A DNA stretch of 52,201 bases from Desulfobacteraceae bacterium. Its GTDB lineage: Bacteria; Desulfobacterota; Desulfobacteria; Desulfobacterales; Desulfosalsimonadaceae. The notes under the pieces were generated by a model, which saw only the letters and a list, made by a program, of their open reading frames with translations, was not told the origin of the DNA and ran no database searches. The position numbers were made by a program, and so were the translations under genes. Location of the stretch: NCBI GenBank assembly GCA_014237465.1, contig JABZFM010000028.1, forward strand, positions 1 to 52,201. The letters run 5' to 3'. This document shows, piece by piece, positions 7,006 to 15,562 of the stretch; the stretch's first letter is position 1; the number at the start of each line of letters is the position of its first letter.

Positions 7006-10000
7006 ATGGCGTCAACACAGTTTAAGGGTATAATTTTTGATCTGGACGGAGTTATTACGGGTACGGCACGTGTGCATGGCCTTGCATGGGAAAGCATGTT
7101 CAATGTTTTTCTTAAGAAGACTGCAAAGAGCGAAAACAGGCCTTTTGTGCCGTTTGATCCTGATGTCGATTACCTGCAATACGTTGACGGCAAACCCAGA
7201 ATGGAAGGCGTAAAAAGCTTCCTTGAATCCAGAAACATAAAATTGCCTTTTGGCGACCATAACGACCCGCCTGACAAAAAAACCGTCTGCGGACTGGGGA
7301 ACAGGAAAAACCTGGATTTCCAGAAGGTGCTTCGCCGGGAAGGACCTGACGTTTTCGAGACCTCCATAAAATTCATTAAAAGTCTTCAGAAAAAAGGCAT
7401 TAAAATAGGCGTGGCCTCTTCCAGCAAGAACTGTGGCCTGATCCTTAAGCTTGCAAAAATTGAAAACCTGTTTGAAACAAATGTTGACGGCGTTGTATCG
7501 TACAAACTCAAACTCAAAGGAAAGCCTGATCCGGATATTTTTGTGACAGCTGCTGAAAACCTCGGCCTTCTCCCCGGCGAATGCGTGGTTGTCGAGGATG
7601 CCATTTCCGGGGTTCAGGCCGGACGAAACGGCAATTTCGGCCTGACGCTCGGTATAGCCAGAGGCGTTAACGGTGAAACACTCAGGCAAAACGGCGCAGA
7701 CATTGTTGTGGGCGATCTCAGCGAAATTACATACCGGGACATAGTGGACTGGTTTGATAAAGGTATTGCGCATGATGGCTGGAACCTGACATACAGCCGC
7801 TTTGACCCGAAAGATGAAAAGTTGAGAGAAACACTCTGCACCGTAGGAAACGGATACCTGGGAACAAGGGGATGTTTCGAGGGGGAACGGGCATCAGATA
7901 TACATTACCCCGGCACTTATATTGCCGGAATCTATAACAAAATTGCCACAAAAATACAGGGCAAGAACATTTACAACAACGATTTTGTCAACTGTCCGAA
8001 CTGGCTTCTTATTGAAATGAAAATCGGCTCCGGGCCGTTTATCAGTCCGGTGAGTATGGGGCTTTTAAGTTATACCCAGAACCTGAACATGCTCGAGGGT
8101 GTGATGGAAAGATCACTGGTGTGCAAGGATAGCCTTGGAAGGATTACAAGGATCCGCAGCAGCAGGATAGCAAGTATGGCAACCCCGCACATCTGCGCAA
8201 TAAAATATGAATTCATCCCTGTCAATTATTCTGAATCAATAACAATTCGGTCATCCCTTGACGGAACCGTAATAAATGACGGTGTTGCCCGTTACCGCGA
8301 TTTGAAATCAAAACACCTGGCTGGAGTTGCCCATGGGAAGACCGGGGATGGAATATTCCTCCACGTCCGGACAAACCGCTCGAAGTACCAGATTGTCATG
8401 AGCGCCGCGACACAGGTTTATGAAAACGGAAAGCCGCTGGGTCTTACAAAGACAATAGACCGAAAAAAATCGATTCCGGAAATCGCCGAAGAGATAACCG
8501 TGGCTGCCAGGGAGAACGCAACATACACGATTGAAAAAATCGTAAGCATCTATACTTCCCTTGACCCGGGTGTTTCAAATCCCAGAAAGGCATCAACGGA
8601 TGCGCTGAAAAAGGTCAAAAACTTTAATGATGTTTTCAGACCGCATAAAAAAGCATGGAAGGCTATCTGGAATAACGCAGACATTAAAATCAGCGGCGAC
8701 AGGTTTGTTCAAATGGCAGCACGACTGCACATCTATCACCTTCTTGTATCCGGATCACCCAATAATGTGAACATCGACGCCGGTTTCACAGCCCGCGGAC
8801 TTCACGGTGAGGCATACCGGGGGCATATATTCTGGGATGAGCTCTTTATCCTGCCTTTTTTAAATCTTCATTTTCCGGAAATCACCCGTGCCTTACTGAA
8901 ATACAGACACAGACGTCTTGGCGCTGCTAAAAAATATGCCAAACAGAACGGATACAACGGCGCGATGTATCCGTGGCAAACCGCTGATGACGGAAGCGAG
9001 GAAACCCAGGAGGTTCATTACAACCCGGCAAACCACACATGGGGTCCGGACTTAAGTCGCAGGCAGAGACACGTATCAATTGCGGTTTTCTACAACATCT
9101 GGAAATATGTTGCTGATACCGGCGATAGAAAATTTCTGATAGATTTTGGCGCCGAGGTTATGTTTGAAATCGCCAGGTTTTGGTCAAGCATCGCATGCTT
9201 TGATGCGGATACAGGGAAATATCACATTGAGGGGGTCATGGGGCCGGATGAATTTCACGAAAAACTTCCCGGTTCGAAATCACACGGGCTAAAGGATAAC
9301 GCCTATACAAATGTAATGGTGGTATGGCTTCTTAAAAAGGCGCTAAAACTTGTTGAAAGCCTCGGACCCAAAGCGTTGGCCGGTCTTAGCCAAAAGATCG
9401 GATTCAATACCTACGAAATCGACAGATGGAAAGATATTACCGGCAATTTAAATGTCATAATCACAAAACAAGCGATCATCAGCCAGTTTGACGGATACAT
9501 GGACCTGATGGAACTTGACTGGAATTACTATCGTGAAAAATATGGCGATATCCACCGCCTGGACCGCATTATAAAAGCCGAAGGAGAGTCTCCGGACAAA
9601 TACAAGCTTGCAAAGCAGGCTGACGTTCTCATGATGTTCTATGTGCTGGGTCCTGAGGCAGTGAAAACGATCCTTAAAAGCCTAGGATACAAGGTGGAGG
9701 ATGCAATTAAACTTCTAAAGAACAACTATGAATATTACGAAGCGAGAACCAGTCATGGCTCCACGCTAAGCAAGGTCGTGCATGCAGTTATCTCAGGATA
9801 TATATATGCGGGCAATACGGCATGGGACTGGTTTTTGGAGGCCATGAAAAGCGATATTTTTGACACACAGGGCGGCACGACTTTAGAGGGGATACACTGC
9901 GGGGTAATGGCAAGCACACTTGATGTTATCTACAGGTATTTTGCCGGAATCGATCTTTCCGGCGAGGTTATTGAGGTAAACCCGCATCTGCCGAAACACT

Positions 10001-10173
10001 GGAGCGGTCTTGCCTTCCGGATCCGCCACCGAAAAATAGGGTACCATTTTGAATTTACCCCAAAGACCATAAAAGTTAAAATTGAGGGAAAAGGTAAAAA
10101 CAAGGTCCCCTTAACAATAGTGGGAAAAAATATTACGGTGATGCCCGGCAAAACCAGAACTATCAGTGTTTAA
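7006..10173 (+). CDS. Beta-phosphoglucomutase / GH65 glycoside phosphorylase fusion
   Basis: 1055 residues in two enzymes. Residues 1-250 are a HAD beta-phosphoglucomutase: nucleophile and acid in FDLDGVITGT (D11, D13), GVASSSKN as motif II, KPDPDIF, and VVEDAISGVQAG as the acidic motif. Residues about 260-1055 are glycoside hydrolase family 65 (maltose, trehalose or kojibiose phosphorylase). They show the GHIFWDELF stretch and the general acid E749 in MGPDEF, with a C-terminal beta domain (LPKHWSGL). GH65 phosphorylases reversibly split an alpha-disaccharide with phosphate to glucose plus beta-glucose-1-phosphate, and the fused mutase exchanges that with glucose-6-phosphate. It could therefore make or break trehalose-like sugars from central metabolism. 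An RBS (AAAGGAGAAAG) precedes the ATG. The exact disaccharide cannot be told by eye. Confidence 0.9.
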   Translation: MASTQFKGIIFDLDGVITGTARVHGLAWESMFNVFLKKTAKSENRPFVPFDPDVDYLQYVDGKPRMEGVKSFLESRNIKLPFGDHNDPPDKKTVCGLGNRKNLDFQKVLRREGPDVFETSIKFIKSLQKKGIKIGVASSSKNCGLILKLAKIENLFETNVDGVVSYKLKLKGKPDPDIFVTAAENLGLLPGECVVVEDAISGVQAGRNGNFGLTLGIARGVNGETLRQNGADIVVGDLSEITYRDIVDWFDKGIAHDGWNLTYSRFDPKDEKLRETLCTVGNGYLGTRGCFEGERASDIHYPGTYIAGIYNKIATKIQGKNIYNNDFVNCPNWLLIEMKIGSGPFISPVSMGLLSYTQNLNMLEGVMERSLVCKDSLGRITRIRSSRIASMATPHICAIKYEFIPVNYSESITIRSSLDGTVINDGVARYRDLKSKHLAGVAHGKTGDGIFLHVRTNRSKYQIVMSAATQVYENGKPLGLTKTIDRKKSIPEIAEEITVAARENATYTIEKIVSIYTSLDPGVSNPRKASTDALKKVKNFNDVFRPHKKAWKAIWNNADIKISGDRFVQMAARLHIYHLLVSGSPNNVNIDAGFTARGLHGEAYRGHIFWDELFILPFLNLHFPEITRALLKYRHRRLGAAKKYAKQNGYNGAMYPWQTADDGSEETQEVHYNPANHTWGPDLSRRQRHVSIAVFYNIWKYVADTGDRKFLIDFGAEVMFEIARFWSSIACFDADTGKYHIEGVMGPDEFHEKLPGSKSHGLKDNAYTNVMVVWLLKKALKLVESLGPKALAGLSQKIGFNTYEIDRWKDITGNLNVIITKQAIISQFDGYMDLMELDWNYYREKYGDIHRLDRIIKAEGESPDKYKLAKQADVLMMFYVLGPEAVKTILKSLGYKVEDAIKLLKNNYEYYEARTSHGSTLSKVVHAVISGYIYAGNTAWDWFLEAMKSDIFDTQGGTTLEGIHCGVMASTLDVIYRYFAGIDLSGEVIEVNPHLPKHWSGLAFRIRHRKIGYHFEFTPKTIKVKIEGKGKNKVPLTIVGKNITVMPGKTRTISV

Positions 10174-10744
10174 GACGTAATACTTCCGAAAAATCAAAAG
10201 GGTAATCGAGGAATTGCAATAAGGATTTGCTTTTGGTACCAAAATGTATGGCATGAATCGACTTGTGTGTCAAAATATAAAAAATACTTGGTATTGTAAG
10301 TGGTTACGGGGGGAGTTGGGCGGGTAAATAACCAGAATGAGTCAGTTCAAATGCATATAGCATCCTGAAAATAATGTCTATGTTTCGACACTATTGCAAA
10401 ATTTATCAGTGAATCATAAGGATAATTTTACTTTTTCTTGTTTCAGGAACATACAAGATAGGGAGCAGAATAGGGCATAAAAAAAGCCCGGAGAAACCAT
10501 AAAAATCTTTTTATCGGCTAATTGAGTTTTAGCGAAGAGCGCTGTGGCTTGATGTACCGTGGGAAGTGATCCACTTCATTTATTACAAAAAAAACCGGCC
10601 GACTGGACCGGTTTTTTAGTTATAAGATTCTATCGTTAACAGCGTTCTGATTCGTTCTCTGGCAAGGCATTCAGGACGACGCTGTAGCTCCGCTACCGCG
10701 AGTCCTGAATAACGCAGCCAGGGGACGAATCAGGGCGCTGTGTT
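10174..10744. other. Intergenic region after the GH65 gene
   Basis: Between convergent genes. 10174-10590 shows no gene or clear motif. A bidirectional terminator lies at 10591-10617 and a 109-base palindromic element at 10637-10745; both are listed separately. Confidence 0.5.
10591..10617. terminator. Bidirectional terminator between convergent genes
   Basis: Stem AACCGGCC/GGACCGGTT (10593-10600 with 10605-10613, one bulged base) flanked by an A run on the left and a T run on the right. It can serve the GH65 gene on the plus strand and the XRE-cupin gene on the minus strand. Confidence 0.8.
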
Positions 10745-10745
10745 C
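10637..10745. repeat. Palindromic intergenic element
   Basis: The left arm AACAGCGTTCTGATTCGTTC is mirrored by the right arm GGGACGAATCAGGGCGCTGT. A second inner inverted pair (CAGGACG...GTCCTG) lies around the centre, which contains the small palindrome GTAGCTCCGCTAC. One end recurs at about 5311. It ends at the stop codon of the XRE-cupin gene. Confidence 0.6.
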
Positions 10746-11377
10746 TATTCGTGGAGGACCGCGAGGATAGTGGCCCTCCCCTCTTTTGCGGCTACAATAT
10801 GCGGTGTTGTGGAAAGATAATACACGCTGTCACCTGGTTCCAGCTCAAACTCATCTTCATCGATCTTTACATAAACCGTCCCTTCAATCACATAAATAAA
10901 TTCCTCACCCTCATGAATAGACATTTCTTGATCGGGATTCTCCTCAAGGGTGACCATCAGGGCCTCCATATGCCGCCCCTTCACTTCAGGCGCCATGCTG
11001 TAATAGGTATAAAGCTGTTTTCCTTTTGTTGATGAAGACCGTGAGACCACTTTACGCGCATCTTTTCGGGTAACTGAATACAATTTATCTCCAACACCGG
11101 ACACCAGCCGGCTAAAGGCGCTTTCAAGCGCCTTGGACAATTTTACCAGCGTTCCGAGCTGCGGCTGGATTTCATTGCTTTCGATTTTTTTCAAAAGATC
11201 CACATCAAATCCGGTCATATTGGACAATTCCTCAAAAGAGAGTCCCTTGGCCTCTCTTAAACCCCTGATACGATCCCCAATGGCCTCAACACTGATCGGT
11301 TCTGCTGCTGCAATATCACCTGTGAGCATCTCATAGCGATCCGCTTTGGCCCCTGATGTCTGATCTTTAATTTTCAT
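10745..11377 (-). CDS. XRE-family transcriptional regulator with cupin domain
   Basis: 210 residues. A helix-turn-helix of the XRE/Cro type spans about 32-86 (IGDRIRGLREAKGLSFEEL, then GFDVDLLKKIESNEIQPQLGT). A cupin_2 barrel follows at about 135-208, with EGEEFIYVIEGTVYV and LEPGDSVYY as its two conserved motifs. This architecture is common in small-molecule-sensing repressors. No operator is recognised. The gene stands alone on the minus strand between two dispersed palindromic elements, so its target is unclear. An RBS (GGAGACAG) lies just upstream of the ATG. Confidence 0.88.
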   Translation of the reverse strand: MKIKDQTSGAKADRYEMLTGDIAAAEPISVEAIGDRIRGLREAKGLSFEELSNMTGFDVDLLKKIESNEIQPQLGTLVKLSKALESAFSRLVSGVGDKLYSVTRKDARKVVSRSSSTKGKQLYTYYSMAPEVKGRHMEALMVTLEENPDQEMSIHEGEEFIYVIEGTVYVKIDEDEFELEPGDSVYYLSTTPHIVAAKEGRATILAVLHE

Positions 11378-11410
11378 GTCTGTCTCCTGTGTTTATTAAT
11401 TATATCACCC

Positions 11411-11577
11411 TTGATGGTCTCGTAAAAGTAGCTGAATGGCTAAGTTAAAAGTTCCACCAATCCCATGAAATTGGCAAGGCGTAGTGGTTTTTCAGGATTG
11501 AAATAATACAAGTCGTATATTGAAAGTCTGAAAAACCGCTACAACGCAGTAGATGAGACTTTTTACGACGCCAGCAA
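11411..11577 (-). repeat. Dispersed palindromic repeat, copy C
   Basis: Ends TGATGGTCTCGTAAAAG and CTTTTTACGACGCCA. Internally it has AAAAACC/GGTTTTT arms (GGTTTTTCAGGATT, then CTGAAAAACCGCTAC). It is the reverse-orientation sister of copy D at 20457, sharing the CTGCGTTGTAGCGG and ACGACTTGTAT blocks. It occupies much of the gap 11378-11797; the remainder (11578-11797) shows nothing recognisable. Confidence 0.85.
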
Positions 11578-11797
11578 TCTTTACGTTAAGGACAACTTTA
11601 CCAAAAAGAAAAACAATGGTCAAACATTTGATTGATATTGTATCACAAACAAACCCGGATTTCTCACAAACTTTTTTTTACCTTTCCAAGCGGTGTATCA
11701 ACCGTATCCAGGTACTGTGGGGACAGGTTTCAATACAGCAGTAACAGCGGATTCACTTTTGATAATCAAAATAAATTAAATAAATATCCGAACCCAA

Positions 11798-12658
11798 CTA
11801 TCCGGCCCAGAAATTCTTGGACAATGTCCGGCGTTTTTTCCACAGTTCTCCTTTTTTTTCAAAATCAACCACGCCTTTGCCCTGGTCTGCATCCGCCACT
11901 TCCCAGAATCCGTTCACCGCACCGCTTAAACCGCCGGACAACATTTCAAACCCCTGTGCCGTATACAGGTCCGTCTCACATCCGCGGTTAATGATAAACT
12001 TCAACTGGCGGCATGCCTGCTGATTTTTCACACGAAGCACTTCGAGCAACGCATCAACTTCTTCGTCCAGTTTATCGTCCGGTACAACCTGGTTCCAGAG
12101 CCCCCAATCCACCGCCCGTTCAGCAGACATCAGCGCCCCGATAATATTGATTTCCTTGGTCCGTCGTTTACCGATATAGCGGGCCATCCGGGTGGTGCCG
12201 CCCCACCCCGGGGTGATGCCGCTGTCAACTTCCGGCATGCCCCATTGCGCTCTTTGGGTGGCAATCACAAAGTCACAGGCCATGGTAATTTCAAGCCCGC
12301 CACCCACGGCATATCCATCCACGGCGCTGATGGTCATTTTGTCCAACTCTTCCAGCGAATTTGCCATATCCTGGTAGATACGGACCCGACGCATCACCCC
12401 ATTGGCACCCTGGGTGCTTTTTCCATATTCATCATCTCCCCATCGCAGCATTTCCGTGATATCATCGCCCACACAAAATGACCTGCCCGCCCCTTTGATC
12501 ACCACAAATTTGATGGTGGTCGATCTTTTGATAGTCTGGATGGCATCCACCAGCATATCGGATAATTCGATACTCAACGCATTGTGCACCTCCGGCCGGT
12601 TCAACAAAATCCTGGCCACATCGCCTTCCATTGATAATTCCACCGGTTTTGAACTCAT
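11798..12658 (-). CDS. Enoyl-CoA hydratase/isomerase family protein
   Basis: 286 residues of the crotonase fold. The oxyanion-hole stretch GAGRSFCVGDDI lies at about 55-66. Both acid/base glutamates of true hydratases are present: one in YAVGGGLEITMACD and one in MPEVDSGITPGWGG. It therefore probably adds water to, or isomerises, an enoyl-CoA thioester in the cytoplasm. The C-terminus (DFEKKGELWKKR) is typical. It is divergent from an HxlR regulator across a 287-base spacer with repeated palindromes, so control by that regulator is likely. The substrate is unknown. Confidence 0.9.
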   Translation of the reverse strand: MSSKPVELSMEGDVARILLNRPEVHNALSIELSDMLVDAIQTIKRSTTIKFVVIKGAGRSFCVGDDITEMLRWGDDEYGKSTQGANGVMRRVRIYQDMANSLEELDKMTISAVDGYAVGGGLEITMACDFVIATQRAQWGMPEVDSGITPGWGGTTRMARYIGKRRTKEINIIGALMSAERAVDWGLWNQVVPDDKLDEEVDALLEVLRVKNQQACRQLKFIINRGCETDLYTAQGFEMLSGGLSGAVNGFWEVADADQGKGVVDFEKKGELWKKRRTLSKNFWAG

Positions 12659-12712
12659 AACACCCTCCTGTTTTATTTATTATTAATGATAGATAAATTA
12701 ATACTTGCTCGC

Positions 12713-12779
12713 CTGACATTTAACTTGTTATTTGCAAGCTAAATTACTCATACAAGAAACAACTTGCTTTTTGCAAGCT
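12713..12779. promoter_or_regulatory. Repeated operator-like palindromes between ECH and hxlR
   Basis: CTTGT-n5-GCAAG (12724-12738) and CTTGC-n5-GCAAG (12763-12777) are two copies of one palindrome with centres 39 bases apart. A further ACTTGC half-site lies at 12713. They lie in the divergent spacer close to the enoyl-CoA hydratase start. Binding by the adjacent HxlR protein is an inference. Confidence 0.6.
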
Positions 12780-12808
12780 TTTTTTTTATTTTTTTATCAC
12801 ACTGGAAC

Positions 12809-12922
12809 TGATGGATTCGCAAAAAAGTCATAGAATGGCTGTTGATTGACTTTTGCCATCAACAAATTCAGCATGTTAAAAGAACAACGCTCCCAAAATC
12901 CGACTTTTTACGTAGACATTAA
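12809..12922 (+). repeat. Dispersed palindromic repeat, copy K (diverged)
   Basis: Begins TGATGGATTCGCAAAAAAGTC and ends CCGACTTTTTACGTAGACAT, the terminal signature of the dispersed family. The interior is different and shorter. It lies 24 bases upstream of the HxlR start codon. Confidence 0.6.
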
Positions 12923-12945
12923 AACTGTGAAAGGAAACAAACCAA

Positions 12946-13440
12946 ATGAAAAAATCAAACCTGCCATCTGACCACCGCACCTGCTCTGTGGCCCGGGCGC
13001 TTGATATACTTGGTGATCGCTGGATTTTTTTGATATTGCGTGAAGCGTTTTTCGGCGTGCGCTACTATGATCAATTCCTGTCCAATCTCGGAATTGCCAC
13101 CAATATATTATCCGACCGCCTCAAGCGGCTGGTTGAAAACAACATCATGGAAAAGCACAAGGATTCGAATGATTCAAGGCGGATGAAGTATCGATTAACT
13201 GATCAAGGGCGGGACTTGTATCCCGTTATTCTTTCATTTATGCAATGGGGAGACAGATGGTTGGCTGATGAAAACGGTCCACCCCTGTTACTCCATCACA
13301 CCCCTTGCGACCACTCCCTTAAACCGGTCATGTGTTGCGCGCATTGCAAAGAAATAATAAATGTTAAAGATGTCACGTATGAAGAAAGACGGGGAAAAAG
13401 CCGGATAAAGCGGAAACGCTTGAATGAATCCATGAAGTAA
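12946..13440 (+). CDS. HxlR-family winged-helix transcriptional regulator
   Basis: 164 residues. The HxlR domain spans about 10-105: CSVARALDILGDRWIFLILR, then NLGIATNILSDRLKRL as the recognition region and DSRRMKYRLTDQGRDL as the wing. The N-terminal CSVAR cysteine is the redox/ligand-sensing position in many HxlR proteins. The C-terminal tail adds a Cys-rich stretch (C-D-H, then CCAHC) resembling a small metal-binding knuckle. The RBS AAAGGAAA is close to the ATG. Divergent from the enoyl-CoA hydratase gene with shared palindromes, it is a plausible local repressor. Confidence 0.9.
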   Translation: MKKSNLPSDHRTCSVARALDILGDRWIFLILREAFFGVRYYDQFLSNLGIATNILSDRLKRLVENNIMEKHKDSNDSRRMKYRLTDQGRDLYPVILSFMQWGDRWLADENGPPLLLHHTPCDHSLKPVMCCAHCKEIINVKDVTYEERRGKSRIKRKRLNESMK

Positions 13441-13511
13441 GCGGAAGCAGTGCCCCGGGCAGGACAGTAAGGACCGTATTCAACTTTAAATTTTCAATTG
13501 CCCTTTCACTG

Positions 13512-13817
13512 CTATGGAATGGTAATTTTTCTTTTTTCAGGATCTTTTTGCCGGCGGTAAAAAATGGCCATATGACCAATCATTCCCACCATTTCAGATC
13601 CGGTCTCTTGTTCTATAATACCGGATACTTCATCCTTCTGATCTTTTTCCTTGAACTCAATGAATTTTACCTTAATCAGTTCATGCGTTTCCAGGGCCTC
13701 GTTAACCGCCTTGATTAAAGTGGGGGTAATTCCCTTCTGCCCGACAAAAACCAGCGGTTTTTTACTATGCGCAAGCCCCCTGAGATATTTTTTCTGAGAC
13801 CCTTTCAGTTTTTCCAC
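13512..13817 (-). CDS. yhbY: YhbY-family CRM-domain RNA-binding protein
   Basis: 101 residues from a GTG at 13817, chosen because GGAGGAAGC sits just upstream; an in-frame ATG at 13853 would add 12 atypical residues. The CRM domain fills the protein: LKGSQKKYLRGLAH, then VFVGQKGITPTLI (the GxxG loop), AVNEALETHELIKVKF and GMIGHMAIFYRR. E. coli YhbY binds pre-50S ribosomal particles. The C-terminus is a short basic tail. It is separated from the upstream corrinoid genes by a strong hairpin. Confidence 0.88.
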   Translation of the reverse strand: MEKLKGSQKKYLRGLAHSKKPLVFVGQKGITPTLIKAVNEALETHELIKVKFIEFKEKDQKDEVSGIIEQETGSEMVGMIGHMAIFYRRQKDPEKRKITIP

Positions 13818-13859
13818 GCTTCCTCCGTTGATGAATATTAAACTATTTATCAATAAATT

Positions 13860-13909
13860 AACATAAAACAGGGATTTCGATTCTACTCGTGAAATCCCTG
13901 TTTTATGTT
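13860..13909 (-). terminator. Long hairpin between corrinoid operon and yhbY
   Basis: A perfect 19-bp inverted repeat: 13860-13878 pairs with 13891-13909 across a 12-base loop. The right arm overlaps the stop codon of the reactivase gene. There is no strong T tract on either side, so it may be a terminator or an mRNA-stabilising or processing structure. Confidence 0.65.
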
Positions 13910-14606
13910 ATTCATTCTTTTCCCGACGGTACGGACATTTTATTTCCCTGCAAAAACGGCAGGGGGTTTTCCACGGCACGCACTTTGCCCCGACCATAAC
14001 GGCAGAGACGGATTTAGCCGGGACCATTGTTCCGGTGGTAAGACAGCGCACCCTGATTTTTCCGGGAGCCAAAAACCGGCAAATGGCTTCCTGACCGGAT
14101 TTGAGGCCCCAGTCACAGTACCCGGGGCTGAAACGGCGACTGCATTCATAATTATTTTTTTTAAGCTGTATCCCTATGCTTGCTTCCAGGTGATCCGCTG
14201 CTTTTTCCACCAGGACCGAGCCAAAGGCATCCAGGACAAACGGATCAAAAAGATTTTTTTTCCTCAACTCTTTATTGATAATATCAATCTGTTTGCCCAG
14301 GGTGATAATAAAACAGCATAGAACTTCCGGGGATTCCATTGTATTGAGAAGGTTTGCCCACTTTTTGCTCTCAATGTTCACGCATGTACCATCAATATTT
14401 GCCTTTTCCCACCCGGTGATAGCTGTTGTGCGAACCAGAAACTCAAGTTCTACGGCATTGAGCCCTTTTTGAATAATATCCGTGATTCTTGAGTGTATCT
14501 GTTCGGAAACGGAATCTGGTGAATATCCGATCTGTTCACATATCAAGGAGCTCAGTGTTTCCACATCATCATAAAGTTTAATATCTTCGGGACTGATATG
14601 AATCAT
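13908..14606 (-). CDS. Corrinoid-activation protein (MetH activation-domain-like)
   Basis: 232 residues. The segment RRFSPGYCDWGL (about 160-171) matches the conserved SPGY-DW motif of the AdoMet-binding activation domain of cobalamin-dependent methionine synthase. Free-standing versions occur beside corrinoid methyltransferases and are thought to rescue inactive cob(II)alamin. The C-terminus carries cysteines in CVPWKTPCRFCREIKCPYR, possibly an Fe-S or zinc site that could pass electrons. It is last of three genes with a UroD-type methyltransferase and a corrinoid protein, 28 bases after the latter. Its reductive role is inferred from family and context. Confidence 0.75.
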   Translation of the reverse strand: MIHISPEDIKLYDDVETLSSLICEQIGYSPDSVSEQIHSRITDIIQKGLNAVELEFLVRTTAITGWEKANIDGTCVNIESKKWANLLNTMESPEVLCCFIITLGKQIDIINKELRKKNLFDPFVLDAFGSVLVEKAADHLEASIGIQLKKNNYECSRRFSPGYCDWGLKSGQEAICRFLAPGKIRVRCLTTGTMVPAKSVSAVMVGAKCVPWKTPCRFCREIKCPYRREKNE

Positions 14607-14634
14607 TAGCAGGGGATCGGTTTGAAGGTAAATT

Positions 14635-15324
14635 TTAAGTCAGCCCTTTAGAGGCAACTGCCTGTTCCCCGGCGGTAATGCATGACAAAGCCCGCTTTGT
14701 CTCTTCAGGTACGGCAATAGCATTTTCCGCATATCCGTCAGCACCGATCTGATGAGCGAGCGTGACATCAAATGGAGCCCCGCCGACAATAATGGCTGTT
14801 TGGGGAAACATTTTCCGTACCATCCGGATCAGTTCCGCCATGTTGTCTAAGGGGGTCGACATCATGGTGGATAACGCCAGAACGTCAGCTTTTGTCGATT
14901 CCAGTTTCTCTAAAAAAACCTCATTGGGTATGTTCCTGCCCATATCATGCACGCAATATCCGGAAGCTTCCAATACCGCGGCCACAATATTTTTTCCCAG
15001 ATCATGCACATCCCCTTCCGCGACGCCGATAACAATTTGAAACCGACTCTTTTTTTCTTTTTGCGCATCAGAGAATGGGGGATAATTTTTCAAAAAATTC
15101 ACCCCCATCCGATAGGCATCTATGGCAAGAAGTAAATCCGGAATCGAATATTTGTCCTGTTTAAATCCCTGACGGGCTTTTTCAATGCCCCTTGTCAATG
15201 CATTTAAAATATCATCCCCCGAATACTCCTTGCTTTTCACCGCCTGTAGCGCGCGGGCCGTTTCTTCGGGATTGTTAGACAACACACTTTGTTCAAGGCC
15301 TGCGAGAATATCCGTCATGTTCAT
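14635..15324 (-). CDS. Corrinoid (methyl-B12-binding) protein of the MtaC/MtbC type
   Basis: 229 residues: an N-terminal four-helix cap (about 1-95) and a Rossmann-like B12 domain (about 96-225). The B12 fingerprint is complete: DVHDLG with the lower-ligand histidine, the S-T-M stretch after VLALS, and IIVGGAPFD. Such proteins carry the methyl group between a substrate-specific methyltransferase and a second one. Downstream is the activation protein; upstream, beyond a dispersed repeat, is a UroD-family methyltransferase. No substrate methyltransferase of the MtaB/MtbB/MttB type is seen nearby. A good RBS (AAGGAGACAATC) precedes the ATG. Confidence 0.92.
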   Translation of the reverse strand: MNMTDILAGLEQSVLSNNPEETARALQAVKSKEYSGDDILNALTRGIEKARQGFKQDKYSIPDLLLAIDAYRMGVNFLKNYPPFSDAQKEKKSRFQIVIGVAEGDVHDLGKNIVAAVLEASGYCVHDMGRNIPNEVFLEKLESTKADVLALSTMMSTPLDNMAELIRMVRKMFPQTAIIVGGAPFDVTLAHQIGADGYAENAIAVPEETKRALSCITAGEQAVASKGLT

Positions 15325-15365
15325 GATTGTCTCCTTACCTGATATTGTGCTTACAACAAATTTTA

Positions 15366-15400
15366 ATGATCTCGTAAAAAATCAAAATTTTGTAGTGATT
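15366..15400 (+). repeat. Dispersed repeat remnant (single end)
   Basis: TGATCTCGTAAAAAATC near 15367 resembles the outer end of the dispersed family without its partner. It is immediately left of the intact copy E. Confidence 0.4.
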
Positions 15401-15430
15401 AATAGATCACTACCCACAAAAAATACAGCC

Positions 15431-15558
15431 AACGGCTTCGTAAAAAGCTCCGTATGCAAGGCGTACGAGTTGGGAAAGTGCGAAGGCGTACTTTTTTGTA
15501 CGTTGAGCTCTTTCACGACGAGTGCAACGCCGCAGACGGACTTTTTACGGAGCCGTTA
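15431..15558 (-). repeat. Dispersed palindromic repeat, copy E
   Basis: Terminal inverted repeats AACGGCTTCGTAAAAAG and CTTTTTACGGAGCCGTT. The interior contains GTACTTTTTTGTACG, the reverse complement of the central palindrome of copies B and F, and GCAAGGCGTACGAG. It lies between the corrinoid-protein and UroD-type genes and ends just before the stop of the latter. Confidence 0.88.
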
Positions 15559-15562
15559 AATA

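Noticed and set aside
7012-7773. 253-codon open frame antisense to the mutase-GH65 fusion
   Set aside because: It lies completely opposite the beta-phosphoglucomutase domain and has no recognisable motif.
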